From Sediminibacterium ginsengisoli (GTDB lineage Bacteria > Bacteroidota > Bacteroidia > Chitinophagales > Chitinophagaceae): a stretch of 64,000 bases of DNA. The stretch covers positions 248,001-312,000 of the forward strand of contig NZ_FUWH01000004.1 in NCBI RefSeq assembly GCF_900167075.1. The letters are read 5' to 3'. Position numbers and translations under genes: made by a program. The notes under the pieces are model-generated. The model was not told the origin of the DNA. It worked only from the letters and a program-made list of their open reading frames with translations, and did not search any database. The number at the start of each line of letters is the position of its first letter. Within the stretch, counting starts at the first letter, position 1. Positions 49,797 to 59,283 of the stretch are shown here, one piece after another.

Positions 49797-50477
49797 ATGG
49801 AAGGCAAGCCGAAGCAGATATTGATAGCAGACGACGAGCAGGATATCCTTGAGATCATCAGTTATAACCTGAGTAAGGAAGGATACGAGGTTTATACGGC
49901 AAAAGACGGCAATGAAGCGCTTGAAAGGGCACGCCAGCTACATCCAGACCTGATTATCCTGGACATTATGATGCCGAAAAAGACCGGGGTGGAAGTATGC
50001 GAGATCCTGCGTACCCAGCCGCTTTTCCAGGACACACTCATCATTTTCCTTACAGCACTGAATGACGAAGGTTCGCAGATCAAAGGCCTGGAGACCGGTG
50101 CCGATGATTATGTAAGCAAGCCGGTAAGTCCGAAAGTGCTGGTAAGCCGCGTGAATGCATTGTTCAGGCGTCTGAACAACAAGGAAAACGGCAAAAATAT
50201 CCGCATAGGCAATATCGACATCGATCCTGTTAAATTCCTGGTAACGATCGACAATCATGAAGTGGTACTGGCCAAAAAGGAATTTGAACTGATCCATCTG
50301 CTGGCATCGCGTCCAGGCAGGGTATTCCTGCGCAACGAGATCCTTTCCCAGATCTGGGGCAATGATGTGATCGTGGGCGACCGGACCATCGACGTGCACA
50401 TCCGTAAAGTAAGACAGAAACTGGGTGTTGACTGTATTACTACCGTAAAGGGTGTTGGCTATAAATTTGAGCTGTAA
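49797..50477 (+). CDS. phoB: Response regulator, PhoB type
   Basis: 226 aa from MEGKPKQILIADDEQDILEII. Receiver domain: acidic pair DDE near residues 14-16, phosphoacceptor Asp in LIILDIMMPKKTGVEVCE, Thr in FLTALNDE, Lys in DDYVSKPVSPKVL. The OmpR/PhoB winged helix follows: FELIHLLASRPGRVFLRNEILSQIWG and RTIDVHIRKVRQKLGVDCITTVKGVGYKFEL. It is followed 45 bases later by a histidine kinase gene and then by DUF47 and Pit genes, so phosphate control is likely. Confidence 0.9.
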   Translation: MEGKPKQILIADDEQDILEIISYNLSKEGYEVYTAKDGNEALERARQLHPDLIILDIMMPKKTGVEVCEILRTQPLFQDTLIIFLTALNDEGSQIKGLETGADDYVSKPVSPKVLVSRVNALFRRLNNKENGKNIRIGNIDIDPVKFLVTIDNHEVVLAKKEFELIHLLASRPGRVFLRNEILSQIWGNDVIVGDRTIDVHIRKVRQKLGVDCITTVKGVGYKFEL

Positions 50478-50522
50478 CGGGTCATTTTAGCTTATCTTGA
50501 CCCAGCATCAACCGCCTCCGGC

Positions 50523-51572
50523 ATGTTCAAAACAAAAAATCTATCTCCGCAGCAGCTTTCGGCATTTACAGCGCTGATCTTATCGGTGCCGATCTCGATC
50601 GGGATCTGGGTGCTGCGTCCGTCATGGGTCATTGCGCTGGTATCTTTTATTGTTACGTTCATCGGCAGCTACCTGATGATCCGCTTTGTACTGGAATCTT
50701 TTATTTACCGGAAAATAAAGCTGATCTATAAATTCATCTACCAGACGAAAGCGTCTAAAAGGGAAGAGACCTATTATAAGTATATTCTGCCGCAGAAAGG
50801 AATCGATGAAGTACGGGCCGATGTGGAGAAATGGGCAGAACAGCGAAGCGCAGAGATAGAATCGCTGAAAAAGAACGAGGCCTACCGCAAGGAATTCCTG
50901 CAGAACCTGGCACATGAGTTCAAAACGCCCATTTTTGCCATACAGGGTTATATCGATTCGCTGCTGGATGGCGCCATGGAAAATCCCGAACTGGCCAAAC
51001 GCTTCCTGGAAAATGCATCGCGTAATGTGGTGCGGATGGTAAACCTGGCGGAAGACCTCGACGAGATCTCCCGGCTGGAAAGCGGCGAACAGCCTTTGTA
51101 CAAACAGAACTTCATCATACAGGAGCTGATTAAGGAAGTGTATGAGACGCTTTCCATCAAGACTTCGGCACGTAATATCAGATGTTCCATCAAAAAAGGC
51201 TGTGAATACCCGATTGCAGTGTTTGCCGATAAGGAAAAAATAAGGCAGGTGATCAATAACCTGCTCGAAAACGCAGCCAAGTACGGCAAACAGGACGGCA
51301 GCATCGTAGCCAGCATTTACAAGACCGACGGCGAGCATGTACTGATAGAATTCAGTGATGACGGCATCGGAATCGCCGAAGAGCACCTGCCCCGGATCTT
51401 CGAAAGATTTTACAGAACGGACCGGGGGCGCAGTCGTGACGGCGGCGGAACAGGGCTTGGACTGGCCATCTGCAAACACATTATTGAGGCCCATGGCCAG
51501 ACCATGCATGTACGCAGCAAGGTGGATGTGGGAACCACCATCGGGTTTACACTTGATGCAAGGCGGGATTAA
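50523..51572 (+). CDS. phoR: Sensor histidine kinase, PhoR type
   Basis: 349 aa. Two hydrophobic helices at the N-terminus (ALILSVPISIGIWVL, WVIALVSFIVTFIGSYLMIRFV), an amphipathic linker, the H-box FLQNLAHEFKTPIFAIQGYIDSLLDG with the phosphoacceptor His, then the N-box RQVINNLLENAAKYG, G1 FSDDGIGIAEEHLPRIFERFYR, and G2 GGGTGLGLAICKHIIEAHGQ. There is no sizeable periplasmic sensor domain, which is usual for PhoR. It is paired with the response regulator just upstream; the phosphate genes downstream support the name. Confidence 0.88.
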   Translation: MFKTKNLSPQQLSAFTALILSVPISIGIWVLRPSWVIALVSFIVTFIGSYLMIRFVLESFIYRKIKLIYKFIYQTKASKREETYYKYILPQKGIDEVRADVEKWAEQRSAEIESLKKNEAYRKEFLQNLAHEFKTPIFAIQGYIDSLLDGAMENPELAKRFLENASRNVVRMVNLAEDLDEISRLESGEQPLYKQNFIIQELIKEVYETLSIKTSARNIRCSIKKGCEYPIAVFADKEKIRQVINNLLENAAKYGKQDGSIVASIYKTDGEHVLIEFSDDGIGIAEEHLPRIFERFYRTDRGRSRDGGGTGLGLAICKHIIEAHGQTMHVRSKVDVGTTIGFTLDARRD

Positions 51573-51746
51573 CTGTAGGCTAGATATATGGTAAGCACCA
51601 TTATCCCGGTGTTATCGGTAAAATATTTGTATATTAACATTCAATACGAAAAAAGCGGAAAAGCTCAATGTTACCTAATCATTAACTTTTTGCATCACCC
51701 TCGGCATGAATAGGTTAAGCCTATTTTTGCGTAAATTTTTATCGTT

Positions 51747-52394
51747 ATGGGTCTTAATACTTTCGGGCGCATGTTTATGCCAAAGAATAAAGTCTTCTAT
51801 GAATTATTTGAAGACGTTGCAGAAAAAGGTCACGAAATGGGCCTGAAACTCAAAGAGATGGTTCACGAGCCGGATGTTAACAAAAGAGCGGCCGTGTTAG
51901 CACAGATTGAAGACCTGGAACATAAGAACGACGATAATACCCACCGTATTTTCACAGAACTGGGGCGGAATTTCATCACTCCGTTCGACAGGGAAGACAT
52001 CCACTACCTGGCGTCATCTCTGGATGATATCGCGGATTACATATTCGCTTCAGCTAAAAAAATCAGCTTTTACAATGTAAACCCCAAGGATACCGGCATC
52101 CAGAAAATGGCCGACCTGATCCTGCAGGGAACGGTAGAGATCAAGAAAGCGGTACTGGGCCTTCGCGACATGAAGAACCTGCGTGAGATGACTGAAGCCA
52201 TGGTAAAAGTAAACAGCATTGAGAACCAGGCAGATGATGTGTTCGACATGAGCATTGAAATGCTCTTCCAGCAGGAGAACGATTTCAAGGAAGTGATCAA
52301 GAAGCGGGAGATCTACCAGGTAATGGAGATCGCTACCGATAAATGCGAAGACGCTGCCAATGTTATCGAATCCATCATTATCAAATATGCTTAA
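51747..52394 (+). CDS. DUF47 / PhoU-like Pit accessory protein
   Basis: 215 aa, helical, of the DUF47/PhoU-like family: GRMFMPKNKVFYELFEDVAEKGHEMGLKL, IEDLEHKNDDNTHRIFTELGRNFITPFDREDIHYLASSLDDIADYIFASAKKI, then a second repeat VKVNSIENQADDVFDMSIEML with the acidic metal-binding-like motif E-N-Q-A-D-D. These proteins are typically encoded directly before Pit transporters and regulate them. Here Pit follows 81 bases later, fitting that arrangement, and phoB-phoR precede. Confidence 0.9.
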   Translation: MGLNTFGRMFMPKNKVFYELFEDVAEKGHEMGLKLKEMVHEPDVNKRAAVLAQIEDLEHKNDDNTHRIFTELGRNFITPFDREDIHYLASSLDDIADYIFASAKKISFYNVNPKDTGIQKMADLILQGTVEIKKAVLGLRDMKNLREMTEAMVKVNSIENQADDVFDMSIEMLFQQENDFKEVIKKREIYQVMEIATDKCEDAANVIESIIIKYA

Positions 52395-52475
52395 CCGGTT
52401 TGTTCCGGCTATTCTGGATCACAGCCTTACCGGCATGAATGACGGGCTGTTCTTAACAAACTCCACTTACCGCTT

Positions 52476-53489
52476 ATGTTAACCATATTGATCATTATTA
52501 TTGTGCTGGCTTTTGTATTTGATTATATCAACGGCTTTCACGATGCTGCCAACGCAATTGCAACGATCGTTTCCACCAAAGTATTAACGCCCTTCCAGGC
52601 CGTTGTCTGGGCTGCACTTTTCAACTTCGGCGCTTTCTTTATTTCCAAATACATCATTGGCGGATTTGGTATTGCGGATACCATTGCCAAAAGCGTTGTG
52701 CTGCAGAAAGGAGATACCATGGCCTTATATGTGATCCTTGCCGGGTTGCTTTCAGCTATTGTATGGAACCTGATCACCTGGTGGTTCGGTATTCCTTCCA
52801 GTTCTTCACACGCGCTGATCGGCGGTATGATCGGTGCGGCGGTTGCGCATTACCAGACATTCGGTGTTGTGGTAGCGCAGAAAGTATTGCCGATTATCGG
52901 TTTCATTGTACTCGCTCCGCTCATTGGTATGTTCGTGGCTTTTGTCATAACCATTATCATCGTGAATCTATGTAAGCGCGCCAATCCTTACAAAGCGGAA
53001 AGATGGTTCAAAAGGCTGCAGCTGGTATCATCGGCATTGTTCAGTCTTGGTCATGGCAGTAATGACGCCCAGAAAGTAATGGGACTGATCGGTGCCGCCA
53101 TGGTAGCGAGCAATTATATTCCCGACCTGAAATCTATTCCAGACTGGGTTCCGCTCTCCTGCTTTATTGCCATTGGTCTCGGAACCATGAGTGGCGGCTG
53201 GAAAATCGTTAAAACGATGGGAACGCGTATCACCAAAGTAACGCCGCTGGAAGGCGTGGCTGCAGAAACTGCGGGAGCCATCACCTTATTCTTCACAGAA
53301 CATTTCAAAATACCGGTAAGTACCACACATACCATTACCGGTTCTATCATCGGCGTAGGTGCAACCAAAAGGCTGAGTGCCGTTCGCTGGGGAGTTACCG
53401 TTAACCTGTTATGGGCCTGGGTACTCACCATTCCTGTATCAGCGATCATGGCTGCTATTTTCTTTTATATCATGAAAATATTCGCCTGA
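52476..53489 (+). CDS. pit: Low-affinity inorganic phosphate transporter (Pit)
   Basis: 337 aa with about ten transmembrane helices. The two PiT repeat signatures are present: YINGFHDAANAIATIVSTKVLTP near the N-terminus and LFSLGHGSNDAQKVMGLIG in the second half, together with WWFGIPSSSSHALIGGMIGAA and FKIPVSTTHTITGSIIGVGATKRL. It moves phosphate with a cation across the inner membrane. Located after DUF47 and the PhoB/PhoR pair, forming a phosphate uptake unit. Confidence 0.95.
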   Translation: MLTILIIIIVLAFVFDYINGFHDAANAIATIVSTKVLTPFQAVVWAALFNFGAFFISKYIIGGFGIADTIAKSVVLQKGDTMALYVILAGLLSAIVWNLITWWFGIPSSSSHALIGGMIGAAVAHYQTFGVVVAQKVLPIIGFIVLAPLIGMFVAFVITIIIVNLCKRANPYKAERWFKRLQLVSSALFSLGHGSNDAQKVMGLIGAAMVASNYIPDLKSIPDWVPLSCFIAIGLGTMSGGWKIVKTMGTRITKVTPLEGVAAETAGAITLFFTEHFKIPVSTTHTITGSIIGVGATKRLSAVRWGVTVNLLWAWVLTIPVSAIMAAIFFYIMKIFA

Positions 53490-53532
53490 TCTTTTGCCGG
53501 ATAAAGTTACCTTGCTGTAATAATTCTTTGTT

Positions 53533-54573
53533 ATGGCCAAGATACTTGTAACAGGCGGCTGCGGTTATATCGGATCGCATACCATCGCGGATCTTATTGA
53601 AAACGGATTCGATGTTATTTCTGTCGATGACAACTCCCGTTCTACCCTCTATGCCATTAACGGAATTGAAAAGATCACCGGTAAGAAGTTCAAGAACTAT
53701 CAGGTTGATCTGAAGAATTTCGATGAAACCCGTGCGGTCTTCCAGGAAAATACAGACCTCGACGGAGTGATCCACTTCGCTGCCTACAAAGCTGTTGGAG
53801 AATCCGTAGAGCAGCCGCTGATGTATTATGAGAATAACATGTTCTCTCTGATCAACCTGCTCAAATGTGTAAAGGAATTTGAAGTGCCGCACTTTGTATT
53901 CTCTTCTTCCTGCACTGTTTACGGCACACCTGATCATATCCCTGTTACAGAAGCCACGCCTACTAAAAAAGCGGAATCACCGTACGGCGCTACCAAGCAA
54001 ATGGGCGAAGAAATTCTTCGCGATTTTACCCGCAATGACCACACAAACGCTATCCTGCTCAGGTATTTCAATCCGGTAGGCGCTCACCCGTCGCTGCTGT
54101 TAGGTGAATTGCCGGTGGGAAAACCCCAGAACCTTGTGCCGGCCATCACACAGACCGCTATCGGCAAATTGCCGGGCATGAAAGTGCATGGTACGGATTA
54201 TACCACGAGGGACGGCAGCTGCGTACGGGATTATATCCATGTCTGCGATATCGCACATGCGCACACGCTGGCTATTCAATATCTCATGGCCGGCAGACAA
54301 CAAAGTTCCTGTGATATCTTTAACCTGGGCACGGGTTCAGGTGTAACGGTTCTGGAAGCCATTCATACTTTTGAAGAGGTCAGCGGCATAAAACTCAATT
54401 ACGAACTCGGTCCGCGCCGACCCGGCGATGTGGAAGCCATCTATGCCAACAATAATGCTGCAGTAGAAAAACTCGGCTGGCAGATCAGGTTTAACCTGCG
54501 CGATATGATGCATACTGCCTGGCAATGGGAACTCAAAATAAAAGAAGCAGAAGACAGGGTTAAAAACAATTAA
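53533..54573 (+). CDS. galE: UDP-glucose 4-epimerase
   Basis: 346 aa extended short-chain dehydrogenase. NAD-binding GGCGYIGSHT at the N-terminus, DDNSRSTLYAI, HFAAYKAVGESVEQPL, catalytic SSSCTVYG and Tyr-x-x-x-Lys in SPYGATKQMGEEIL, then RYFNPVGAHPS and TRDGSCVRDYIHVCDIAHAH, all characteristic of GalE. It interconverts UDP-glucose and UDP-galactose in the cytoplasm, supplying surface polysaccharides. It follows pit by 43 bases but is functionally unrelated. Confidence 0.95.
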   Translation: MAKILVTGGCGYIGSHTIADLIENGFDVISVDDNSRSTLYAINGIEKITGKKFKNYQVDLKNFDETRAVFQENTDLDGVIHFAAYKAVGESVEQPLMYYENNMFSLINLLKCVKEFEVPHFVFSSSCTVYGTPDHIPVTEATPTKKAESPYGATKQMGEEILRDFTRNDHTNAILLRYFNPVGAHPSLLLGELPVGKPQNLVPAITQTAIGKLPGMKVHGTDYTTRDGSCVRDYIHVCDIAHAHTLAIQYLMAGRQQSSCDIFNLGTGSGVTVLEAIHTFEEVSGIKLNYELGPRRPGDVEAIYANNNAAVEKLGWQIRFNLRDMMHTAWQWELKIKEAEDRVKNN

Positions 54574-54581
54574 CCCGCACC

Positions 54582-55283
54582 TCACAACGCATTGTAAAAC
54601 GCAAACAGTTTCACCAGGTCTTCTTCTTTTTTACCCTTTAATTTCTCTTTACTCATATAAGCCTCTACCTGGTTCTTTTTATCAGCCATGAAATCGCTGA
54701 GTGCGGATTCTTTTGCAAGTGGTTGTATGCCTTTTGAAGGCGACCATGCATAATAAAGGGCTTTACGTTTATAAGTGCGGATGGTTTCCGGACTACCATA
54801 GGCTTTATCATCCGAGAAACTGACCCTGTAATGTTTCAGCAGCATTACTTTACCGGAATCCAGCACTTCATAGAAGGTTTTTTCATTCTGCCATTCAAGC
54901 GCCGGAAAGCCTGAAGCGAATTTGCGTGCATTCGCAGTACCATTTCCGCCTTCCCCGCACTGCAGTTCAAAACTTTTAACCGGTTGCACTACCACCATCG
55001 GATCTCCCTGCGGACTCTGGAACAACAATTCATTGCTTTCGAGATTCACTTTCAGCGATAAGCCTTTGTATGTACGTCCGTTCAGCAGCATCGTTACATT
55101 ACCCGGACAAAAAGACTCGTTGAAATAAGGGCTTCCCTCCACTTTATTTTCTGTTTTTCTCAGCAGGGGCCGGCCGTTTGCGTCCTCGAAGAATTTATTG
55201 GTTTCCATGAGGAACATATTGGTGTTCTGGCCATAGCCTGCTGCGGCCAGCGCCAGGAAAAGGGGCAGGATGATTTTCTTCAT
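54582..55283 (-). CDS. Secreted hypothetical protein
   Basis: 233 aa from MKKIILPLFLALAAAGYGQN (signal peptide; the frame starts two codons earlier). The mature part has NKFFEDANGRPLLRKTENKVEGSPYFNESF, GRTYKGLSLKVNLESNELLFQ and a C-terminal Lys-rich helix (KKNQVEAYMSKEKLKGKKEEDLVKLFAFYN). No family is recognised, but the layout recalls short periplasmic Bacteroidota proteins with a DUF4468-like beta region. Single gene; the start faces away from prfA. Confidence 0.75.
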   Translation of the reverse strand: MKKIILPLFLALAAAGYGQNTNMFLMETNKFFEDANGRPLLRKTENKVEGSPYFNESFCPGNVTMLLNGRTYKGLSLKVNLESNELLFQSPQGDPMVVVQPVKSFELQCGEGGNGTANARKFASGFPALEWQNEKTFYEVLDSGKVMLLKHYRVSFSDDKAYGSPETIRTYKRKALYYAWSPSKGIQPLAKESALSDFMADKKNQVEAYMSKEKLKGKKEEDLVKLFAFYNAL

Positions 55284-55359
55284 ATGCATTACGATGAATA
55301 TTAAATATAACCTGTTTTTATGAAAACGGCTTCTTCCCTATCCGTTCACGCATAAAAAA

Positions 55360-55382
55360 AGCTGCACCCGATGGATGCAGCT
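55360..55382 (-). terminator. Intrinsic terminator of prfA
   Basis: AGCTGCA / TGCAGCT hairpin followed on the minus strand by TTTTTTT (the A-run at 55353-55359). It begins 24 bases beyond the prfA stop. Confidence 0.85.
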
Positions 55383-55405
55383 ATTCTGATTTTTGTTGCT
55401 ACTAT

Positions 55406-56470
55406 TTACTGGATCAGCATTTTCTCTGCATTCTCCGCTACCTGTAATGCTTCGATGAACTCATCAATTTCACCACCTCCCACTACGGCATCCAGGTTAT
55501 AGGATGTGAGCCCGATGCGGTGATCGGTAACCCTTCCCTGCGGCCAGTTATACGTTCTGATCTTGGCACTGCGGTCTCCGGTACTTACCAGCGTTTTCCT
55601 GTGCCTTGCGATCTCTTCTTCCTGTTTGCGCACCTGCTCTTCATATAATTTGGTCCGCAGCATGGTCATTGCTTTTTCGCGGTTACCCAGCTGGGAACGT
55701 TCGGTCTGGCACACCACCACCACACCTGTAGGAATATGCGTCAGGAATACTTTCGTTTCCACCTTGTTCACGTTCTGACCACCGGCTCCGCCGCTTCGTG
55801 CGGTTTCCATTTTCACGTCGCTTTCCTTCAGTTCAAAATCCACTTCCTCCGCTTCGGGCATTACGGCAACAGTTGCTGCCGAGGTATGTACACGCCCCTG
55901 GGTTTCCGTATCGGGAACACGCTGTACACGATGTACGCCACTTTCAAATTTCAGCGTACCGTATACATCTTCTCCAGTCACTTCCACAACTACTTCCTTA
56001 TATCCGCCTACTGTGCCTTCGCTTTCACTTACAATGCTTGTTTTCCAGCCTTTCTTGGAGCAATAACGCAGATACATGCCCAGCAGATCGCCGGCAAAAA
56101 GGCTCGCTTCATCGCCACCGGTACCTGCCCGGATCTCGAGGATAGCGTTTTTATCATCCTGCGGATCTTTGGGTATCAGCAGCTTGGTCAGCTCTTTCTC
56201 CAGTATTTCTTTCTTCTCTTCCAGCGCCGGCATCTCCATTTTAGCCAGTTCCCGCATATCCTCATCATTTCCCGCCAGGCTTTCTTTGGCAAATTCGTAG
56301 TCGTCGAGTATTTTAATATAACGGTTATAAGGCTCAACGATCTTTTCCAGGGAGCGGTATTCCTTGCTGTATGCCTGGAATTGCTTCTGGTCGTTGATGA
56401 TCTCCGGGTTGGTCAATGCCACCCCCACCTGTTCGAAACGGGCTTTGATGGCATCTAATTTATCCTGCAT
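55406..56470 (-). CDS. prfA: Peptide chain release factor 1
   Basis: 354 aa, the normal RF1 length. The stop-codon-recognition region has [28 protein letters not shown], with the PxT tripeptide reading P-D-T, and the catalytic GGQ appears in [19 protein letters not shown]. The C-terminal [26 protein letters not shown] is also standard. RF1 terminates translation at UAA and UAG. Single gene with its own terminator. Nothing unusual. Confidence 0.96.
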   Translation of the reverse strand: MQDKLDAIKARFEQVGVALTNPEIINDQKQFQAYSKEYRSLEKIVEPYNRYIKILDDYEFAKESLAGNDEDMRELAKMEMPALEEKKEILEKELTKLLIPKDPQDDKNAILEIRAGTGGDEASLFAGDLLGMYLRYCSKKGWKTSIVSESEGTVGGYKEVVVEVTGEDVYGTLKFESGVHRVQRVPDTETQGRVHTSAATVAVMPEAEEVDFELKESDVKMETARSGGAGGQNVNKVETKVFLTHIPTGVVVVCQTERSQLGNREKAMTMLRTKLYEEQVRKQEEEIARHRKTLVSTGDRSAKIRTYNWPQGRVTDHRIGLTSYNLDAVVGGGEIDEFIEALQVAENAEKMLIQ

Positions 56471-56600
56471 AGCTACAGTTTTTAGGACTGCAAAATTAAG
56501 GGTTTCATTCGGGCTTTACAGCGCGATGTTTTACCGTTCCGTGTACCCTCACGGGTATAAAGGCTAAAGTTTTATTATCTTTCAGCACAATCAATCAGTT

Positions 56601-58163
56601 ATGCGGATTCTTCTTTTGCTGTTCCTTGTATCAGGTTCTCTTTTTTCGAATGGCCAGCAGGCCGATATTCTCATTAAAAACGGTAAGATTATCGATGGCA
56701 CAGGTAATTCCTGGGTATATGGTGATATCGCAGTGAAAGACGGCAAAATCATCCGCACCGGCAAGCTGGGCAACTGGAAAGCCGATAAGATCATCGATGC
56801 AACCGGGCTGATCGTAGCGCCGGGTTTTATAGATGTGCATACGCATATCGAAGACGACGAAAAGAGAGCGCCGGAGGCCGCCAGTTTTATTTACGATGGC
56901 GTTACCACTGTGGTTACCGGCAACTGCGGTGCTTCCAGGGTAGACCTGGGCAGGTATTTCAACATGATCGACAGCCTTCGTTTATCAGTGAACGTGGCAT
57001 CGCTGGTGGGTCATAACGACGTGAGAAAGGCTGTAATGGGCACCGCCAACCGAAATCCTACCGAAGCAGAAATGGAAAAAATGGAAGCACTGGTAGCCAA
57101 AGCCATGCAGGACGGAGCTGTTGGCTTTTCAACGGGGCTGATCTATATCCCGGGGACCTATTCAAAAACAGAAGAAGTGGTAAGGCTTGCGGCCGTAGCT
57201 TCACGCTATAACGGCGTTTATGCCAGCCATATCCGCGATGAAGGCGACAGCGTAGTGCAGGCCATTGAAGAAGCGCTGCACATCGGCCGGGAGGCCAGAA
57301 TGCCTGTGGAAATCTCGCATTTCAAACTCAGCGGACAACAGAACTGGGGCAGAAGCAAAGAAACGATTCCGCTGATCATCAATGCAAGAAAAGAAGGACT
57401 GGACGTAACGATCGACCAGTATCCTTATACAGCCAGCAGTACATCTTTAAGCACATTGCTTCCTGATCATGTATTATCCGACGGTCAGGATTCCATCAAA
57501 GCAAGACTTGCCAACCCGGCTATCAGGAAACAGGTGAGCGCATTTATGCTGGCCAAACTGAAGAAAAGAAAACTGCGTCATTTCAGTTACCCGGTGGTGG
57601 CATCGTTCCGGGCAGACAGTACCTATAACGGCAAAAGCATAGAGCAGGTAAACCTGCTGAAAGGAAGAAAACATACGGCAGCGGCAGAAGCAGAAACCAT
57701 TATTGAAATGATGGAACAGGGCGGCGCAGGCATGGTATTTCATGGAATGGGTGATGAAGATGTAAAAGCCATCATGAAATATCCGTTCAACATGTTTGCA
57801 TCAGATGCCAGTATCAGGGTGTATAAACAGGGCAACCCGCATCCGCGTGGTTATGGCACCAATGCCAGAGTGCTGGCCAAATATGTACGGGAAGAAAAAG
57901 TGATCCCGCTGGAAGAAGCGATCCGCAGGATGACTTCATTACCGGCACAGAAATTTCAGCTGAAAGACCGTGGTCTGATCAGGGAAGGTTTTGCAGCCGA
58001 TATTGTGGTGTTCGACGAGCAGAAAGTGCAGGACCTGTCTACTTACGATCAGCCTCACCAATATTCAACCGGTTTTCAATATGTGCTTGTAAACGGCAGA
58101 TTAACCGTTGTTGCAGCAAAGCATAATGGCACAAGGGCCGGAATTACCCTTAAAAACAAATAA
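56601..58163 (+). CDS. Secreted N-acyl-D-amino-acid deacylase (D-aminoacylase family)
   Basis: 520 aa with signal peptide MRILLLLFLVSGSLFSNGQQ. Amidohydrolase fold: ILIKNGKIIDGTGNSWVYGDIAVKDGKI, metal-ligand H-x-H in APGFIDVHTHIEDDE, GVTTVVTGNCGASR with the Cys ligand, FSTGLIYIPGTYSKTEEV, YASHIRDEG, EISHFKLSG and ASDASIRVY. The D-aminoacylase family releases D-amino acids from N-acyl derivatives. It starts a three-gene periplasmic operon with a beta-lactamase-like hydrolase (1-base gap) and an M19 dipeptidase. Confidence 0.9.
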   Translation: MRILLLLFLVSGSLFSNGQQADILIKNGKIIDGTGNSWVYGDIAVKDGKIIRTGKLGNWKADKIIDATGLIVAPGFIDVHTHIEDDEKRAPEAASFIYDGVTTVVTGNCGASRVDLGRYFNMIDSLRLSVNVASLVGHNDVRKAVMGTANRNPTEAEMEKMEALVAKAMQDGAVGFSTGLIYIPGTYSKTEEVVRLAAVASRYNGVYASHIRDEGDSVVQAIEEALHIGREARMPVEISHFKLSGQQNWGRSKETIPLIINARKEGLDVTIDQYPYTASSTSLSTLLPDHVLSDGQDSIKARLANPAIRKQVSAFMLAKLKKRKLRHFSYPVVASFRADSTYNGKSIEQVNLLKGRKHTAAAEAETIIEMMEQGGAGMVFHGMGDEDVKAIMKYPFNMFASDASIRVYKQGNPHPRGYGTNARVLAKYVREEKVIPLEEAIRRMTSLPAQKFQLKDRGLIREGFAADIVVFDEQKVQDLSTYDQPHQYSTGFQYVLVNGRLTVVAAKHNGTRAGITLKNK

Positions 58164-58164
58164 C

Positions 58165-59256
58165 ATGCGGTTTTACTTACTGAGCCTGCTTTTGGTTTGT
58201 TCGCTCGCAACGTCTGCCCAGAAAAAAGGCTATGAAGCTGTGGACTCGCTGATGCAATCCGTGACTGCCGACAACGGTTTCAGCGGTGTGGTGCTGATTG
58301 CAGAGAAAGGAAAAGTCAGGTACGAGAAAGCGTTCGGATATCGTTCTTTTGCCACGCAGCAGCCATTGCAGACCACAGATATTTTTGAGATCGCATCCGT
58401 ATCCAAACAGTTCACCACCATGATCATCATGATGCTGGAGGAAAAAGGTGCATTGCAGTTCGATGATCCGGTTGAGAAATACCTTACCCTCCCTTATAAA
58501 GGTATTACGATCCGCCATCTGCTCACACATACCAGTGGTCTTCCGGATTATTTGCAGGTAATGGATCAGCATTGGGATAAATCAAAGGTGGCAGGCAATG
58601 ATGATATCATCAGTTACCTCAACACTTATGCACCACCGGTTCTTTTCCAGCCCGGCGATAAATATCAATACAGCAATACGGGGTATGTACTGCTCGCAAG
58701 CATTGCAGAAAAAGCAGGTAAAGAAGATTTCATCACGCAATGCAGAAAGAAGATTTTCAGAAAGCTGGGCATGAAATCTACTGACATCCGTACTGCTGCG
58801 GAAAAGGCATTGTTGCCGAATCTTGCATACGGACATATCTATGTGCCGGCAAAAGGAACTTATGTAAGTGCGGATTCTTTCCCGGCATTCAATTATACCA
58901 TCTGGCTCGGCAACCGTAAAGGACCGGGCAGGATCAGTTCCACCGTACAGGATCTGCTGCGCTGGGACCGTGCTTTATACACACGTAAGCTGGTGAAGCA
59001 GGAAACCCTGCAGCAGGCATTCACGCCCATGAAACTGAACGACGGCAAGATCTCGAACTACGGGTTTGGCTGGGTGATCGCAGGGAACCCTGTGGCGGGA
59101 AAAGTGGTACAACACAATGGCGATAATCCCGGTTACAAAACAGAGATCATCCGGTTCATCGACCTCGACCGCACTATTATTGTCCTTACCAATAACGCAC
59201 CTGAAAAATTCGGTGATATTACAGCCAGTCTTAAAAAGATCGTTTCCGCTTTATAA
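58165..59256 (+). CDS. Secreted beta-lactamase-family serine hydrolase
   Basis: 363 aa from MRFYLLSLLLVCSLATSAQ, a signal peptide; the longer frame would overlap the deacylase. Catalytic Ser-x-x-Lys in EIASVSKQFTTMIIMMLE, Tyr motif YQYSNTGYVLLASI (Y-x-N), and a C-terminal HNGDNPGYKTEIIRF, as in class C beta-lactamase/DD-peptidase-like hydrolases and D-aminopeptidases. Between an N-acyl-D-amino-acid deacylase and an M19 dipeptidase, a role on D-amino-acid peptides is plausible (inference from context). Confidence 0.9.
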   Translation: MRFYLLSLLLVCSLATSAQKKGYEAVDSLMQSVTADNGFSGVVLIAEKGKVRYEKAFGYRSFATQQPLQTTDIFEIASVSKQFTTMIIMMLEEKGALQFDDPVEKYLTLPYKGITIRHLLTHTSGLPDYLQVMDQHWDKSKVAGNDDIISYLNTYAPPVLFQPGDKYQYSNTGYVLLASIAEKAGKEDFITQCRKKIFRKLGMKSTDIRTAAEKALLPNLAYGHIYVPAKGTYVSADSFPAFNYTIWLGNRKGPGRISSTVQDLLRWDRALYTRKLVKQETLQQAFTPMKLNDGKISNYGFGWVIAGNPVAGKVVQHNGDNPGYKTEIIRFIDLDRTIIVLTNNAPEKFGDITASLKKIVSAL

Positions 59257-59283
59257 ATCCATTATCCAGAAAATCCTGTTACG

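Noticed and set aside
50622..51509. 295-codon minus-strand frame
   Set aside because: Opposite the histidine kinase, whose H, N and G boxes are intact on the plus strand.
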